DNA of 64,000 bases from Alphaproteobacteria bacterium. Lineage in GTDB: Bacteria > Pseudomonadota > Alphaproteobacteria > JAUHZY01. A program made the translations under genes and the position numbers. The notes beneath the pieces were generated by a model, which saw nothing but the letters and a program-made list of their open reading frames with translations, made no database searches and was not told the origin of the DNA. Numbering within the stretch: position 1 is the first letter of the stretch; every line of letters starts with the position of its first letter. Of this stretch, positions 26,132-34,565 are shown one piece after another. The stretch is from NCBI GenBank assembly GCA_030425825.1, contig JAUHZY010000001.1, forward strand, positions 1 through 64,000, in the 5' to 3' direction.

Positions 26132-27856
26132 ATGACCAATTTTGATAAATCAAAGCTTCCTTCTCGGTATGTAACTGATTTTCCGAAGCGCTCTGGGGCG
26201 CGGACGATGATGCTTTCTCCATGTATGGGGATTGGAGAAGAGGGGATGGATTTACCATTGGTTGGTGTCGCAACAACATGGAATGAATCTGCACCTTGTA
26301 ATATTGCGCTTGCGCGTCAAGCGCAGTCTGCAAAGGTGGGTGTAAAAAATGCAAATGGGACACCGCGCGAATTTACAACAATTACAGTGACAGACGGTAT
26401 TGCGATGGGGCATGCTGGAATGTATTCATCTTTGCCATCACGCGAGGTGATTGCAGATTCAGTTGAGTTATCAATGCGTGGTCATTGTTACGATGCGCTT
26501 GTTGGAATCGCAGGGTGTGATAAGTCTCTTCCTGGTTTGATGATGTCGATGATTCGATTGAATGTGCCTTCTGTCTTTATGTATGGTGGCACAATTCTTC
26601 CTGGTAAATTCAAAGAAAAGGATGTCACGATTGTTGATGTCTTTGAGGGTATTGGTGCAAATGCAGCAGGTCAAATGTCTAACGAAGACTTGCATGAATT
26701 AGAGATGGCCGCTTGCCCATCTGCAGGATCTTGTGGCGGACAGTTTACAGCCAATACAATGGCCTGTGTTAGTGAGGCAATTGGCCTTGCCCTGCCAGGG
26801 TCTGCCGGCACACCTGCGCCATATGAAAGTCGTGATGAATACGCGAAGGCCTCTGGCGAAGCGGTTATGGAGCTTTTGAAAAAGGGTATCCGCCCACGTG
26901 ACATTGTTACGCGGAAGTCGCTTGAGAATGCGGCAAGAATTGTGGCTGCGACAGGTGGATCAACAAATGCAGCGCTACACTTGCCAGCAATGGCATGGGA
27001 GGCAGGAATTGAGTTTACAATAGAAGATGTTGCGAAAATCTTCCGTGAAACACCTTTGATTGCGGATCTTAAACCTGCAGGTAAATATGTTGCAAAAGAT
27101 TTGCATGCTGTTGGTGGCGTGCCTATCGTGATTAAAGAGCTTTTAGATGCAGGTGTTATGCATGGTGATTGCTTAACTGTTACAGGGAAAACACTTGCTG
27201 AAAATCACAAAGATGTTGTGCGCCCTGAAGGTCAAGATGTTGTGTATTCCTTCAAGACACCTATTTCAGAAACGGGTGGTGTTGTTGGATTGAAAGGAAA
27301 CTTAGCTTCAGAAGGTGCCATTGTAAAGGTTGCACAAATGAAAAACCTGCAGTTTACAGGTCCAGCACGTGTTTTTGAATGTGAAGAAGATGCGCTAGAA
27401 GCTGTTCTTAAACAAGATTACAAAGCAGGAGACGTTCTGGTTATTCGTAATGAAGGCCCCAAAGGTGGTCCAGGTATGCGTGAAATGCTTTCAACAACCG
27501 CTGCACTTTCTGGGCAAGAAAAAGGTAATAAAGTTGCGCTGATAACAGATGGTCGTTTTTCTGGTGGAACGCGCGGTTTTTGTATTGGTCATGTTGGGCC
27601 AGAAGCTGCTGTCGGTGGCATGATTGGTCTTTTGAAAGATGGTGACATTATTAAGATTGATGCAGATGCTGGCACGCTTGATGTTGAGCTTTCAGATGCT
27701 GAGGTTGAAGAGCGTCGCAAGCAGTGGAAGCCTAGATCAAATAATTATCAATCAGGTACATTGTGGAAATATGCACAAAATGTAGGTTCTGCTAAGTATG
27801 GTGCTGTGACGCATCCAGGTGCAAAGTCTGAAACACATATGTATGCAGATATTTAA
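26132..27856 (+). CDS. ilvD: Dihydroxy-acid dehydratase
   Basis: 574 residues, IlvD/Edd family of short type. Fe-S cluster cysteines are in GIAGCDKSLPG and CPSAGSCGGQFTANTM, with a third candidate in the N-terminal NESAPCNIAL. The C-terminal part has RNEGPKGGPGMREML and ITDGRFSGGTRGFCIGHVGPE. AAAGGAG precedes ATG 26132. It produces the 2-keto acids for valine and isoleucine. It shares the bases TTAA with the convergent kinase gene's stop. Confidence 0.96.
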   Translation: MTNFDKSKLPSRYVTDFPKRSGARTMMLSPCMGIGEEGMDLPLVGVATTWNESAPCNIALARQAQSAKVGVKNANGTPREFTTITVTDGIAMGHAGMYSSLPSREVIADSVELSMRGHCYDALVGIAGCDKSLPGLMMSMIRLNVPSVFMYGGTILPGKFKEKDVTIVDVFEGIGANAAGQMSNEDLHELEMAACPSAGSCGGQFTANTMACVSEAIGLALPGSAGTPAPYESRDEYAKASGEAVMELLKKGIRPRDIVTRKSLENAARIVAATGGSTNAALHLPAMAWEAGIEFTIEDVAKIFRETPLIADLKPAGKYVAKDLHAVGGVPIVIKELLDAGVMHGDCLTVTGKTLAENHKDVVRPEGQDVVYSFKTPISETGGVVGLKGNLASEGAIVKVAQMKNLQFTGPARVFECEEDALEAVLKQDYKAGDVLVIRNEGPKGGPGMREMLSTTAALSGQEKGNKVALITDGRFSGGTRGFCIGHVGPEAAVGGMIGLLKDGDIIKIDADAGTLDVELSDAEVEERRKQWKPRSNNYQSGTLWKYAQNVGSAKYGAVTHPGAKSETHMYADI

Positions 27857-28707
27857 ACAAGTTTGTTGATGATTCTTAAAAAGTCATCCATGTACTGACC
27901 ATCGTAAAGTCTCATGTGAACCAGTAATGGGTACAGATTATATATATCTCGACGGATTTCCCAGAAACCATCTTGAATGGGCCTGATTGTATTATAGGTT
28001 TCATAAAAAGATTTTTTGAATGTGCCAAACATTGTTGAGAAGGCAAGTTCGATTTCAGGGTCTGCAAAATAAATAGCTGGGTCAATAAAGCCTGCTATAT
28101 CATCCCCAATTGTTAAGACATTTCCTTGCCATAGATCACCATGTATCAGTGAAGCGTGATCAGGCTCTGTGAGATATAGAGAGATTTTGCTAGCCAGTTT
28201 TTCTACTTTCTCAAAGCTTTCTTTATTAATTCTAGATTCATCAAGTGCTTTTCGAGCTGAATAAAGGAGGCGATGTTCTGTAAAAAATGTAAGCCAACTT
28301 TTTTCAGGTGTATTAGGTTGGTGAAGAGGGCCGATAACAGTATCTCTTTCAAAGCCGAAGCTTTCCCCTTTAATGTTGTGGAGTTTTGCGAGCTTTCTTG
28401 CTGCATCGTTCTCAGCTTTTTCTGTCATTCCACGATCGTTTTCAATGAAGTCCATAACAATCATGGCTTCATCGCAAAGGTGTACTTCAGGGACAGGAAG
28501 ATCTGTTTTCTCATACAAGTATTTCAGCATAAATGCTTCTGTTTCAAGAGTTCCAGAATCTGTTTTTGTAAGTTTCACAATTTTTTTGCCATCAGACATA
28601 TCAATCACATAGATGCTGGCATTATGACCAGAGGTCAGTAAACGCTGATTCAATATGCTTTGTTTAAAATGTTTTTCGATCTCATCAATAAGGTAAGGCG
28701 TAATCAT
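27853..28707 (-). CDS. Fructosamine/ketosamine 3-kinase family protein
   Basis: 284 residues with an aminoglycoside-phosphotransferase-like fold. It has a nucleotide-binding lysine near KIVKLTK, the FN3K-typical core SWLTFFTEHRLL, the catalytic HGDLWQGNVL and the metal-binding GFIDPAIYFADPEIELAF. Bacterial homologues phosphorylate ribulosamines or erythrulosamines, which destabilises sugar adducts on proteins (established for the family). It overlaps the upstream LMW phosphatase by 4 nt, an association that fits protein deglycation. Confidence 0.85.
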   Translation of the reverse strand: MITPYLIDEIEKHFKQSILNQRLLTSGHNASIYVIDMSDGKKIVKLTKTDSGTLETEAFMLKYLYEKTDLPVPEVHLCDEAMIVMDFIENDRGMTEKAENDAARKLAKLHNIKGESFGFERDTVIGPLHQPNTPEKSWLTFFTEHRLLYSARKALDESRINKESFEKVEKLASKISLYLTEPDHASLIHGDLWQGNVLTIGDDIAGFIDPAIYFADPEIELAFSTMFGTFKKSFYETYNTIRPIQDGFWEIRRDIYNLYPLLVHMRLYDGQYMDDFLRIINKLV

Positions 28708-29165
28708 GACAGTTTCTTTATAATATTTTCACAACCATATTCAATCAAATCTAAAACATGTTCAAAGCCTTTTCCTTCACCATAATATGGGTCAGGAACT
28801 TCTGTTTTTGAAGCATGATTCGTGTATGTCAAAAACAGGTCTAGTACAGCTGGTGTATCTTGTGGCATCATCGCTTTCATATCTTCAAGATGTGAATTAT
28901 CCATCGCCAAAATAAGCGTGAAGTTATCAAAGTCATTTGTATGAAACTGGCGTGCACGCAATGTGCTAAGATCATATCCGCGTTTGGAAGCAGTTTTTTG
29001 TGACCTTGGGTCAGGAGCTTCTCCTGCGTGAAGCCCATGCATGCCAGCGGAATCGCATGTGATCTTATCACTTAAGCCTTTTTCAATAATCATTTGGCGC
29101 ATGACAGCGTCCGCACTTGGCGAGCGGCAGATGTTTCCTGAACAAACAAATAAAATTTTATGCAT
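28704..29165 (-). CDS. Low-molecular-weight phosphotyrosine phosphatase
   Basis: 153 residues. The active-site loop VCSGNICRSPSA has nucleophile Cys8 and Arg14, and the general-acid Asp is in VPDPYYG (about residue 121). Full length for the family. It is directly followed, with a 4-nt overlap, by a fructosamine-kinase-like gene. Members of this family can dephosphorylate protein-bound ribulosamine 5-phosphate, so the partner may matter more than protein tyrosine phosphate (inference). Confidence 0.9.
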   Translation of the reverse strand: MHKILFVCSGNICRSPSADAVMRQMIIEKGLSDKITCDSAGMHGLHAGEAPDPRSQKTASKRGYDLSTLRARQFHTNDFDNFTLILAMDNSHLEDMKAMMPQDTPAVLDLFLTYTNHASKTEVPDPYYGEGKGFEHVLDLIEYGCENIIKKLS

Positions 29166-29244
29166 GAGGATTGTTGCTCCTTGTTGACTTGGATTTTGAA
29201 AAGTATATCCTATTTAAAGTAGGTTTTAAAAGTAAGGAATAAAA

Positions 29245-29373
29245 ATGAAAAAAATAGCTTTGGTTATGGGTATTCTGTTTGTTGTCTCTGCATGTCAGAT
29301 GGTCAATGGTCTAGGAAAAGATATTAAGCGCCTTGGCGATTCAATCAGTAACACAGCGCAAGAATACGAATAA
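29245..29373 (+). CDS. Entericidin-like small lipoprotein
   Basis: 42 residues. AAGGA lies six bases before the ATG. The lipobox VVSAC places the lipidated Cys at about residue 15; the mature peptide continues NGLGKDIKRLGDSISNTAQE. The pattern of a short lipoprotein signal followed by G-K-D-I-x-R-x-G-x-x-I matches the entericidin A/B family, small amphipathic outer-envelope lipoproteins. It ends 3 nt before the convergent nadD stop. Confidence 0.75.
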   Translation: MKKIALVMGILFVVSACQMVNGLGKDIKRLGDSISNTAQEYE

Positions 29374-29376
29374 AAA

Positions 29377-30000
29377 CTAATAAAGACCTTTTTCTTTGAT
29401 ATAGTCCCTGACCTCGGGGTTGAGGAATGGCGTTTGCCCATTGTTTTTTAAGGCATCTCGTATGTCTGTTGATGAACAGTGAATGGGGTCGTTGTCCAAA
29501 AAAACCCATCCTTGTGATTCTCGGATTGATGATGTGCTTTGTTGTTTTTCAGGGGCGTGCTTAGCGGCTTTCGAAGACATAAGTTTATCCATTTCACCGG
29601 GGCGCATAAAAACCCCAAATGAGAATTGGTTTAACAGCTCTTGCCAATGATACCATTTGTCAAAATTGATAAAGTTGTCTTCGCCAATCAACCATATAAA
29701 ATGATGATCTGGAAATGTAGACTGCAACCCTAAAAGGGTTTCGAAAGTTTTTGTTGTTCCCAAGTGTTTTTCTGTGTCTGATGCAATCAACCAGTCATGC
29801 TGTGTACTTAAAAGTTTTGTCATATGAAGGCGGTCATGATACGCCGCCATGTTTTCTTTCGGCTTGATAGGATTTTGTGGCGAAACAAGCAGCCATACTT
29901 CATCAAGGCCAAGACTTTTTTGTGCATATTCGGCCATTTTTAAATGACCTAAGTGAGGTGGGTTAAAAGACCCACCAAGAAGCCCGATGAATTTCGTCAT
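29377..30000 (-). CDS. nadD: Nicotinate-nucleotide adenylyltransferase
   Basis: 207 residues from ATG 30000; a longer frame to 30075 adds 25 residues not typical of the family. The nucleotidyltransferase motif GGSFNPPHLGHLKMAE is at the N-terminus. WLLVSPQNPIK, the ligand-contacting WLIGEDNFINFDKWYHW, and the C-terminal SSTDIRDAL are all present. It adenylates nicotinate mononucleotide in NAD synthesis. Confidence 0.93.
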   Translation of the reverse strand: MTKFIGLLGGSFNPPHLGHLKMAEYAQKSLGLDEVWLLVSPQNPIKPKENMAAYHDRLHMTKLLSTQHDWLIASDTEKHLGTTKTFETLLGLQSTFPDHHFIWLIGEDNFINFDKWYHWQELLNQFSFGVFMRPGEMDKLMSSKAAKHAPEKQQSTSSIRESQGWVFLDNDPIHCSSTDIRDALKNNGQTPFLNPEVRDYIKEKGLY

Positions 30001-30207
30001 GTTTTGTTTTATCTTTCCATCAATCAGAGAAATATTCTGATCTGTTATTTTAACCAGTGAAGAGTCGTGTGTCACGACGATAATTGTTTGTCATAATGCT
30101 TGCTGGAGTAAGAATAAGTATTAGAATCTTTTTCTGTATTCCACTTTCCAAATAAATTTTAAGTATTATATGTATAATCAGATACAAATGTCAGGGTAGG
30201 ATTGATC

Positions 30208-31632
30208 ATGTCAAAAAAAGCTATTGTCTGGTTTAGGCAAGATTTAAGATTAAAAGATAACCCTGCTCTTTTTCATGCTGTAGAAGAAGGTTATCAAGTT
30301 ATTCCTCTCTATATTTTGGATGATGTAACTTCGGGCGTAAGGCCTATGGGGGGTGCATCACGCTGGTGGCTACATTACTCTTTGGAAAGCCTGATGCGTG
30401 ACTTGCCACTTCTTCTTAAGAAAGGTAAGGCCGAAGATATTTTGCTGAAGTTAGTAGAGGAAGAAAATGTTGATGCCGTTTTCTGGAATCGTTGTTACGA
30501 GCCTTTTGCCATTCATAGAGACACCTCAATCAAAGAAAGTTTGCAAAATAAAGTAAATGTTCAAAGTTTTAACGGCGCGTTGATCGCTGAGCCTTGGGAA
30601 ATAAAAACAGGATCAGGTGATTTTTATAAAGTTTATACTCCCTTCTGGAAGAACCTTAAGTCTAAAGTTATTCCTCCACATCCGCTTCCTGCCCCTCACC
30701 CTGATATTGCGAAGACAAAAATCGTTTCGGATAAATTACAGGATATGAACTTGTTGCCAAAGCATCCAAACTGGGCAGAAGGATTTCAAAAAAATTGGAC
30801 GCCCGGGGAGAGCGGCGCTGTTGATAAGCTGCTTGCATTTATGCAAGATGGACTGCTTTCATACAAAGGTCGTCGTGACTTAATGGGGTTGCAAGGAACA
30901 TCACGTTTGTCAGCGCATTTGCATTTTGGGGAAATAAGCCCTCGTCAAATTTGGCATGCAGTAAAGGCTTTTGTTGTACGTGAAGGTGTTGAAGAAAGTG
31001 AAGTGAATATTGAGCAATTTCTTAAAGAGGTTGCGTGGCGTGAATTTGCACACCACCTTATTTATCACGTCGAAGATTTTGAGAAAAAACCATTCCGAGA
31101 AGCTTTCAGCGCTTTCCCGTGGGTGCAAGATGAAAAAGCTTTGCAAGCTTGGCAAAAAGGCCAAACGGGTTTTCCTATTGTTGATGCCGCAATGCGCCAG
31201 CTTTGGCAAACAGGATGGATGCATAATCGCGCTCGTATGATTGTGGCCTCTTTTTTAACAAAGCATCTTTTAATTCATTGGCGTGAAGGCGAAAAGTGGT
31301 TTTGGGACACGCTGGTGGATGCTGATCTTGCTAATAACGTTGCTGGCTGGCAATGGGTTGCAGGATGTGGTGCCGACGCGGCCCCTTATTTTCGTATTTT
31401 CAATCCAGTTCTTCAATCAAAGAAGTTTGATGCTTCGGGTGATTATATTCGTGAATTTGTTCCTGAATTATCAAAGCTAACAAATGCACAAATACATGCG
31501 CCGTATGAACTTCCTAAAGAAGTCTTAGAAAACGCAGGTATTGTCCTAGGCAAAACCTATCCAAACCCCATCATCGACCTAAAAAAAGGCCGAGACCGCG
31601 CCTTAAATGCTTACAAAAAGATGAAGAAATAA
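30208..31632 (+). CDS. phrB: Deoxyribodipyrimidine photolyase
   Basis: 474 residues from ATG 30208 (GTAGGA upstream); TTG 30202 is the alternative. The N-terminal antenna domain begins IVWFRQDLRLKDNPALF. The C-terminal FAD domain has SRLSAHLHFGEISPRQIW, EVAWREFAHHLIYH, FPIVDAAMRQLWQTGWMHNR, and the electron-transfer Trp-containing DADLANNVAGWQWVAGCGAD. Class I CPD photolyase layout, light-driven pyrimidine dimer repair. The next gene contains a flavin-pathway domain. Confidence 0.94.
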   Translation: MSKKAIVWFRQDLRLKDNPALFHAVEEGYQVIPLYILDDVTSGVRPMGGASRWWLHYSLESLMRDLPLLLKKGKAEDILLKLVEEENVDAVFWNRCYEPFAIHRDTSIKESLQNKVNVQSFNGALIAEPWEIKTGSGDFYKVYTPFWKNLKSKVIPPHPLPAPHPDIAKTKIVSDKLQDMNLLPKHPNWAEGFQKNWTPGESGAVDKLLAFMQDGLLSYKGRRDLMGLQGTSRLSAHLHFGEISPRQIWHAVKAFVVREGVEESEVNIEQFLKEVAWREFAHHLIYHVEDFEKKPFREAFSAFPWVQDEKALQAWQKGQTGFPIVDAAMRQLWQTGWMHNRARMIVASFLTKHLLIHWREGEKWFWDTLVDADLANNVAGWQWVAGCGADAAPYFRIFNPVLQSKKFDASGDYIREFVPELSKLTNAQIHAPYELPKEVLENAGIVLGKTYPNPIIDLKKGRDRALNAYKKMKK

Positions 31633-31645
31633 CCATTTATAAAAC

Positions 31646-31673
31646 TTGACTTTTTTCTTTTATGGACTATTGT
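31646..31673 (+). promoter_or_regulatory. Candidate sigma-70 promoter of the NADAR-RibA gene
   Basis: TTGACT (31646-31651) is followed after 16 bases by TATTGT (31668-31673). It lies 24 nt upstream of GTG 31697 and inside the region that the longest open frame would translate, supporting the shorter protein. Confidence 0.4.
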
Positions 31674-31696
31674 TTTTTCTAAAAAAGGACTCGTCT

Positions 31697-33262
31697 GTGA
31701 GCATTAAGAAAAATATATATTTTTATGACCCTAATGATGAAAATGGTTTTTTGGCCAACTTTTCTTGGCATGCGATAGTCGTAGATGGTGTTCAGTACAA
31801 GACAGTTGAACACTATTATCAGGCGCAAAAATTTCTTGGAACTAAAACTTTTCAGAAAATAGTGGATGCACCAACCCCTTTTGCTGCAAAAGCACTTGCG
31901 AAAAAATATAAAGCTTTGAGAGTTTCAAGGTGGGGCTCTATTAAGGACGATGTAATGTATCGAGGTGTTCTCGCAAAGTTCAAGCAGCATAAGGATTTAC
32001 AAAGATTGTTGTTAGAAACAGGAGAGATTGGAATCATTGAAGATGCACAGGATGATAGTTATTGGGGGCAAGGAGCAGATGGCAAAGGAGAAAATAAAGC
32101 TGGAAAGGTGCTTGAGAAGGTGCGTAGAGAAATAGCATTTTCGCTTGAACTTTCATCATCTACATTAACAGAAGAGCAATTCTCACGTTTTGCTTCCCAA
32201 ATATCAACAGAGAAGTATATTGGATTACAACATTATAAACCAACTTGGGTGCCAATAAAAATTGGCCATGCAACAAGACATTTTCTAAAATTAAGTTATC
32301 AAAGTGTAAATAGTATTGGTGAAACGAAAACACATCACGTTTTTGTTTATGACGAGAGCTATCAAAGCAAGAATGATATTATGGGATGGTTGAGTGAAAG
32401 TACGATGAATCAACTAAGTAGTTTCTTGCTTCAGAAGAACACCGTGGCGGTTAGAGTTCAATCTTCTTGCATTAATGGTGATAATCATGCCCAAAATTGC
32501 GACTGCGGTCAGCAAAAAGACGCCGCTTATAAAGAAATTATTAAGAATGGTCGAGGGGTAATGATTATTTTGGATCAAGAAGGTCGAAATGTAGGTAGTA
32601 TAGGAAAAGACGCTGTTAATTTGCATGAGGAACTTGCAAATAAAAGTACTTTCGAAGCTTTTTCTGACCTTGGTTACGGTCAGTCAGATTATCGTAATTA
32701 TGAAATTGTGGCACCAATTCTTAAAGACTTTGGAGTTGCTTCTGTGAGATTAATTACAAATAATCCAGCGAAGTCTAATGTTGTTGGCAATATTGCGGTT
32801 GAAGAGTTTGTTCGTTTGCCAGTAATAAAGAACGACTATAATCAACACTATACCGACGCAAAAAAACGTATAGGTCATAAAATAATATTTAAAGACATGA
32901 CTTCTTTGGCAAGGCTGCGAAGAGTTTCTATCGCAGCAAGTATATTATTAGGTGCTCTTTTTGTGGGAAGGGGGATTTTTGAATATTTTAATAAAAAAGA
33001 AAAAGATACATTTTTAGAGTTGAAAGAGCACTTTGAGAAGAGAGAGTATGATAGTCCAATTAAAACAAAAAACCCTGATGCTTTAATTGGGTTGATGGTC
33101 AATGCGCCTGTTGGCCAAGCTGAGAATATAAACGTGCCTCATGTGAATTCTTACCAAAAAGGTTCCTGGTATTACCTGGAAGAAAAGATCGCAGGGTATT
33201 CAGTTTTTGAGAAAAATGGCGCATCATATGTGCTTTTCCATTCAAATCTTTTGGAAAAATAA
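31697..33262 (+). CDS. NADAR (YbiA-like) - GTP cyclohydrolase II fusion with a membrane anchor
   Basis: 521 residues from GTG 31697, chosen because AAGGA precedes it by seven bases and the longer frame starts inside a promoter-like sequence. Residues 5-148 are a NADAR/YbiA N-glycosidase domain (VEHYYQAQKF, DSYWGQGADGKGENKAGKVL). Residues about 185-400 are a RibA-type GTP cyclohydrolase II, with zinc cysteines C258, C268 and C270 (NCDCGQQ) and the arginine in DQEGRNVG (R297), then RLITNNPAKS. Residues 411-430 form one hydrophobic segment, followed by a 90-residue tail of unknown role. YbiA-type enzymes hydrolyse early riboflavin intermediates made by RibA, so the fusion joins maker and remover of the same compound. 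Confidence 0.85.
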   Translation: MSIKKNIYFYDPNDENGFLANFSWHAIVVDGVQYKTVEHYYQAQKFLGTKTFQKIVDAPTPFAAKALAKKYKALRVSRWGSIKDDVMYRGVLAKFKQHKDLQRLLLETGEIGIIEDAQDDSYWGQGADGKGENKAGKVLEKVRREIAFSLELSSSTLTEEQFSRFASQISTEKYIGLQHYKPTWVPIKIGHATRHFLKLSYQSVNSIGETKTHHVFVYDESYQSKNDIMGWLSESTMNQLSSFLLQKNTVAVRVQSSCINGDNHAQNCDCGQQKDAAYKEIIKNGRGVMIILDQEGRNVGSIGKDAVNLHEELANKSTFEAFSDLGYGQSDYRNYEIVAPILKDFGVASVRLITNNPAKSNVVGNIAVEEFVRLPVIKNDYNQHYTDAKKRIGHKIIFKDMTSLARLRRVSIAASILLGALFVGRGIFEYFNKKEKDTFLELKEHFEKREYDSPIKTKNPDALIGLMVNAPVGQAENINVPHVNSYQKGSWYYLEEKIAGYSVFEKNGASYVLFHSNLLEK

Positions 33263-33265
33263 ATC

Positions 33266-34474
33266 TTAAATCACAGGTTCTGCGTTATAGGATTTTTCGT
33301 TTAGTTCGCCTTCTGATTTGGCGATAAGGGTCGAGACAAAGCAGTCACCTGTTACATTTACGGTGGTTCGTGCCATGTCTAAAATGCGGTCAATACCTGC
33401 AATCATAGCAATTGCTTCCAGAGGAAGGCCGACTGACCCCAGAACAAGCGTCAACATAAATAGACCCGCGCTTGGAACGCTAGCAGCGCCAATAGAGGCA
33501 AGTGTTGATGTGATAACGATAATACCATAATCTTCAGGGCTGAGTGTGACGCCATAAGCCTGTGCAATGAAGACGGTAACAATGCCTTGGTATAAAGCCG
33601 TGCCATCCATGTTGATGGTAGATCCCAGTGACAAAACAAAACTAGAAATGCGATCGCTAACACCAAGGTTTTTGCGCGCACATCCAATTGTAATGGGGAG
33701 CGTCGCTGCAGAGCTTGCTGTTGTAAAGGCGACCACCTGTGCGTCTGTAATATCTTTGAAGAAGCGTTTTGGGTTTAATTTCACAAAGAATAATCCGCCT
33801 CCAAAAGTTACAAGAGCGTGCAAAACACATCCTACATAAACAGTTAAGATTACTTTCGAAAGCGGAAGGAGTACGTCCAACCCATATTCTGATGCAACGC
33901 CAGCCATTAGCGCAAAAACACCAAAGGGGGCAGTTTCCATGATGAGCATTGTTAATTTGAACATCACTTCAGCAAAGCTTTCAAAAAATGAAACCACGGG
34001 GGCTGCTTTCTTTCCAATAAGGTTCATAGAAATGCCAAGCAAAATCGCAAAAGTAATAATTTGTAAGACATTTCCTTCAACCAGAGACTGAAACGGGTTC
34101 TCTGGTATGATTCCGACAATGCTAAGGTCAGTTTGAAGCGTTTTAGAGGACGCAATATCAGGAAGTGAGAGCTTTAAGTCACCTGCTAAGTTAATGTGTG
34201 AGGCCAGTAAAAGGCCAATCGAAACAGCAACTGTTGTTGTGAAAATATAAATACCAAGTGTCTTAAGTCCTACGCGCCCCATTTGTGTGGAGTCTTTCAT
34301 GGATGTAACGCCGCTGATGAGCGTCGCAAGAATTAGTGGGGCTATCAACATTTTGACTGCACGGATGAAAAGCTCGCCAATAGGGGTGACCCAGGCAACC
34401 CAGTCTTGCGGTGCCATCGTTCCAAATAGCAAGCCTAAAACAAGTCCTAAAAGTATTTTTTTCCAAAGTTTCAT
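33266..34474 (-). CDS. Dicarboxylate/amino acid:cation symporter (DAACS family)
   Basis: 402 residues from ATG 34474; a TTG at 34486 would add four. About eight membrane helices with re-entrant loops. The serine-rich HP1 motif is TTASSAATLPITI, the TM7 NMDGTALYQG motif (Na+/substrate site), and HP2 contains SAGLFM. The C-terminal AGIDRILDMARTTVNVTGD is typical. It imports glutamate, aspartate or C4-dicarboxylates with Na+ or H+. Divergent from gdhA, so a glutamate substrate is a reasonable but unproven guess. The stop is 3 nt from the previous gene's stop. Confidence 0.92.
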   Translation of the reverse strand: MKLWKKILLGLVLGLLFGTMAPQDWVAWVTPIGELFIRAVKMLIAPLILATLISGVTSMKDSTQMGRVGLKTLGIYIFTTTVAVSIGLLLASHINLAGDLKLSLPDIASSKTLQTDLSIVGIIPENPFQSLVEGNVLQIITFAILLGISMNLIGKKAAPVVSFFESFAEVMFKLTMLIMETAPFGVFALMAGVASEYGLDVLLPLSKVILTVYVGCVLHALVTFGGGLFFVKLNPKRFFKDITDAQVVAFTTASSAATLPITIGCARKNLGVSDRISSFVLSLGSTINMDGTALYQGIVTVFIAQAYGVTLSPEDYGIIVITSTLASIGAASVPSAGLFMLTLVLGSVGLPLEAIAMIAGIDRILDMARTTVNVTGDCFVSTLIAKSEGELNEKSYNAEPVI

Positions 34475-34565
34475 GGTGCAGTGCAAAAATCTCTTGGCAG
34501 GGTTAAAAACATAGCATATATCTAAAAAGATTCCTTGAATGAACTAATACAAGAAGGGCGCAATT

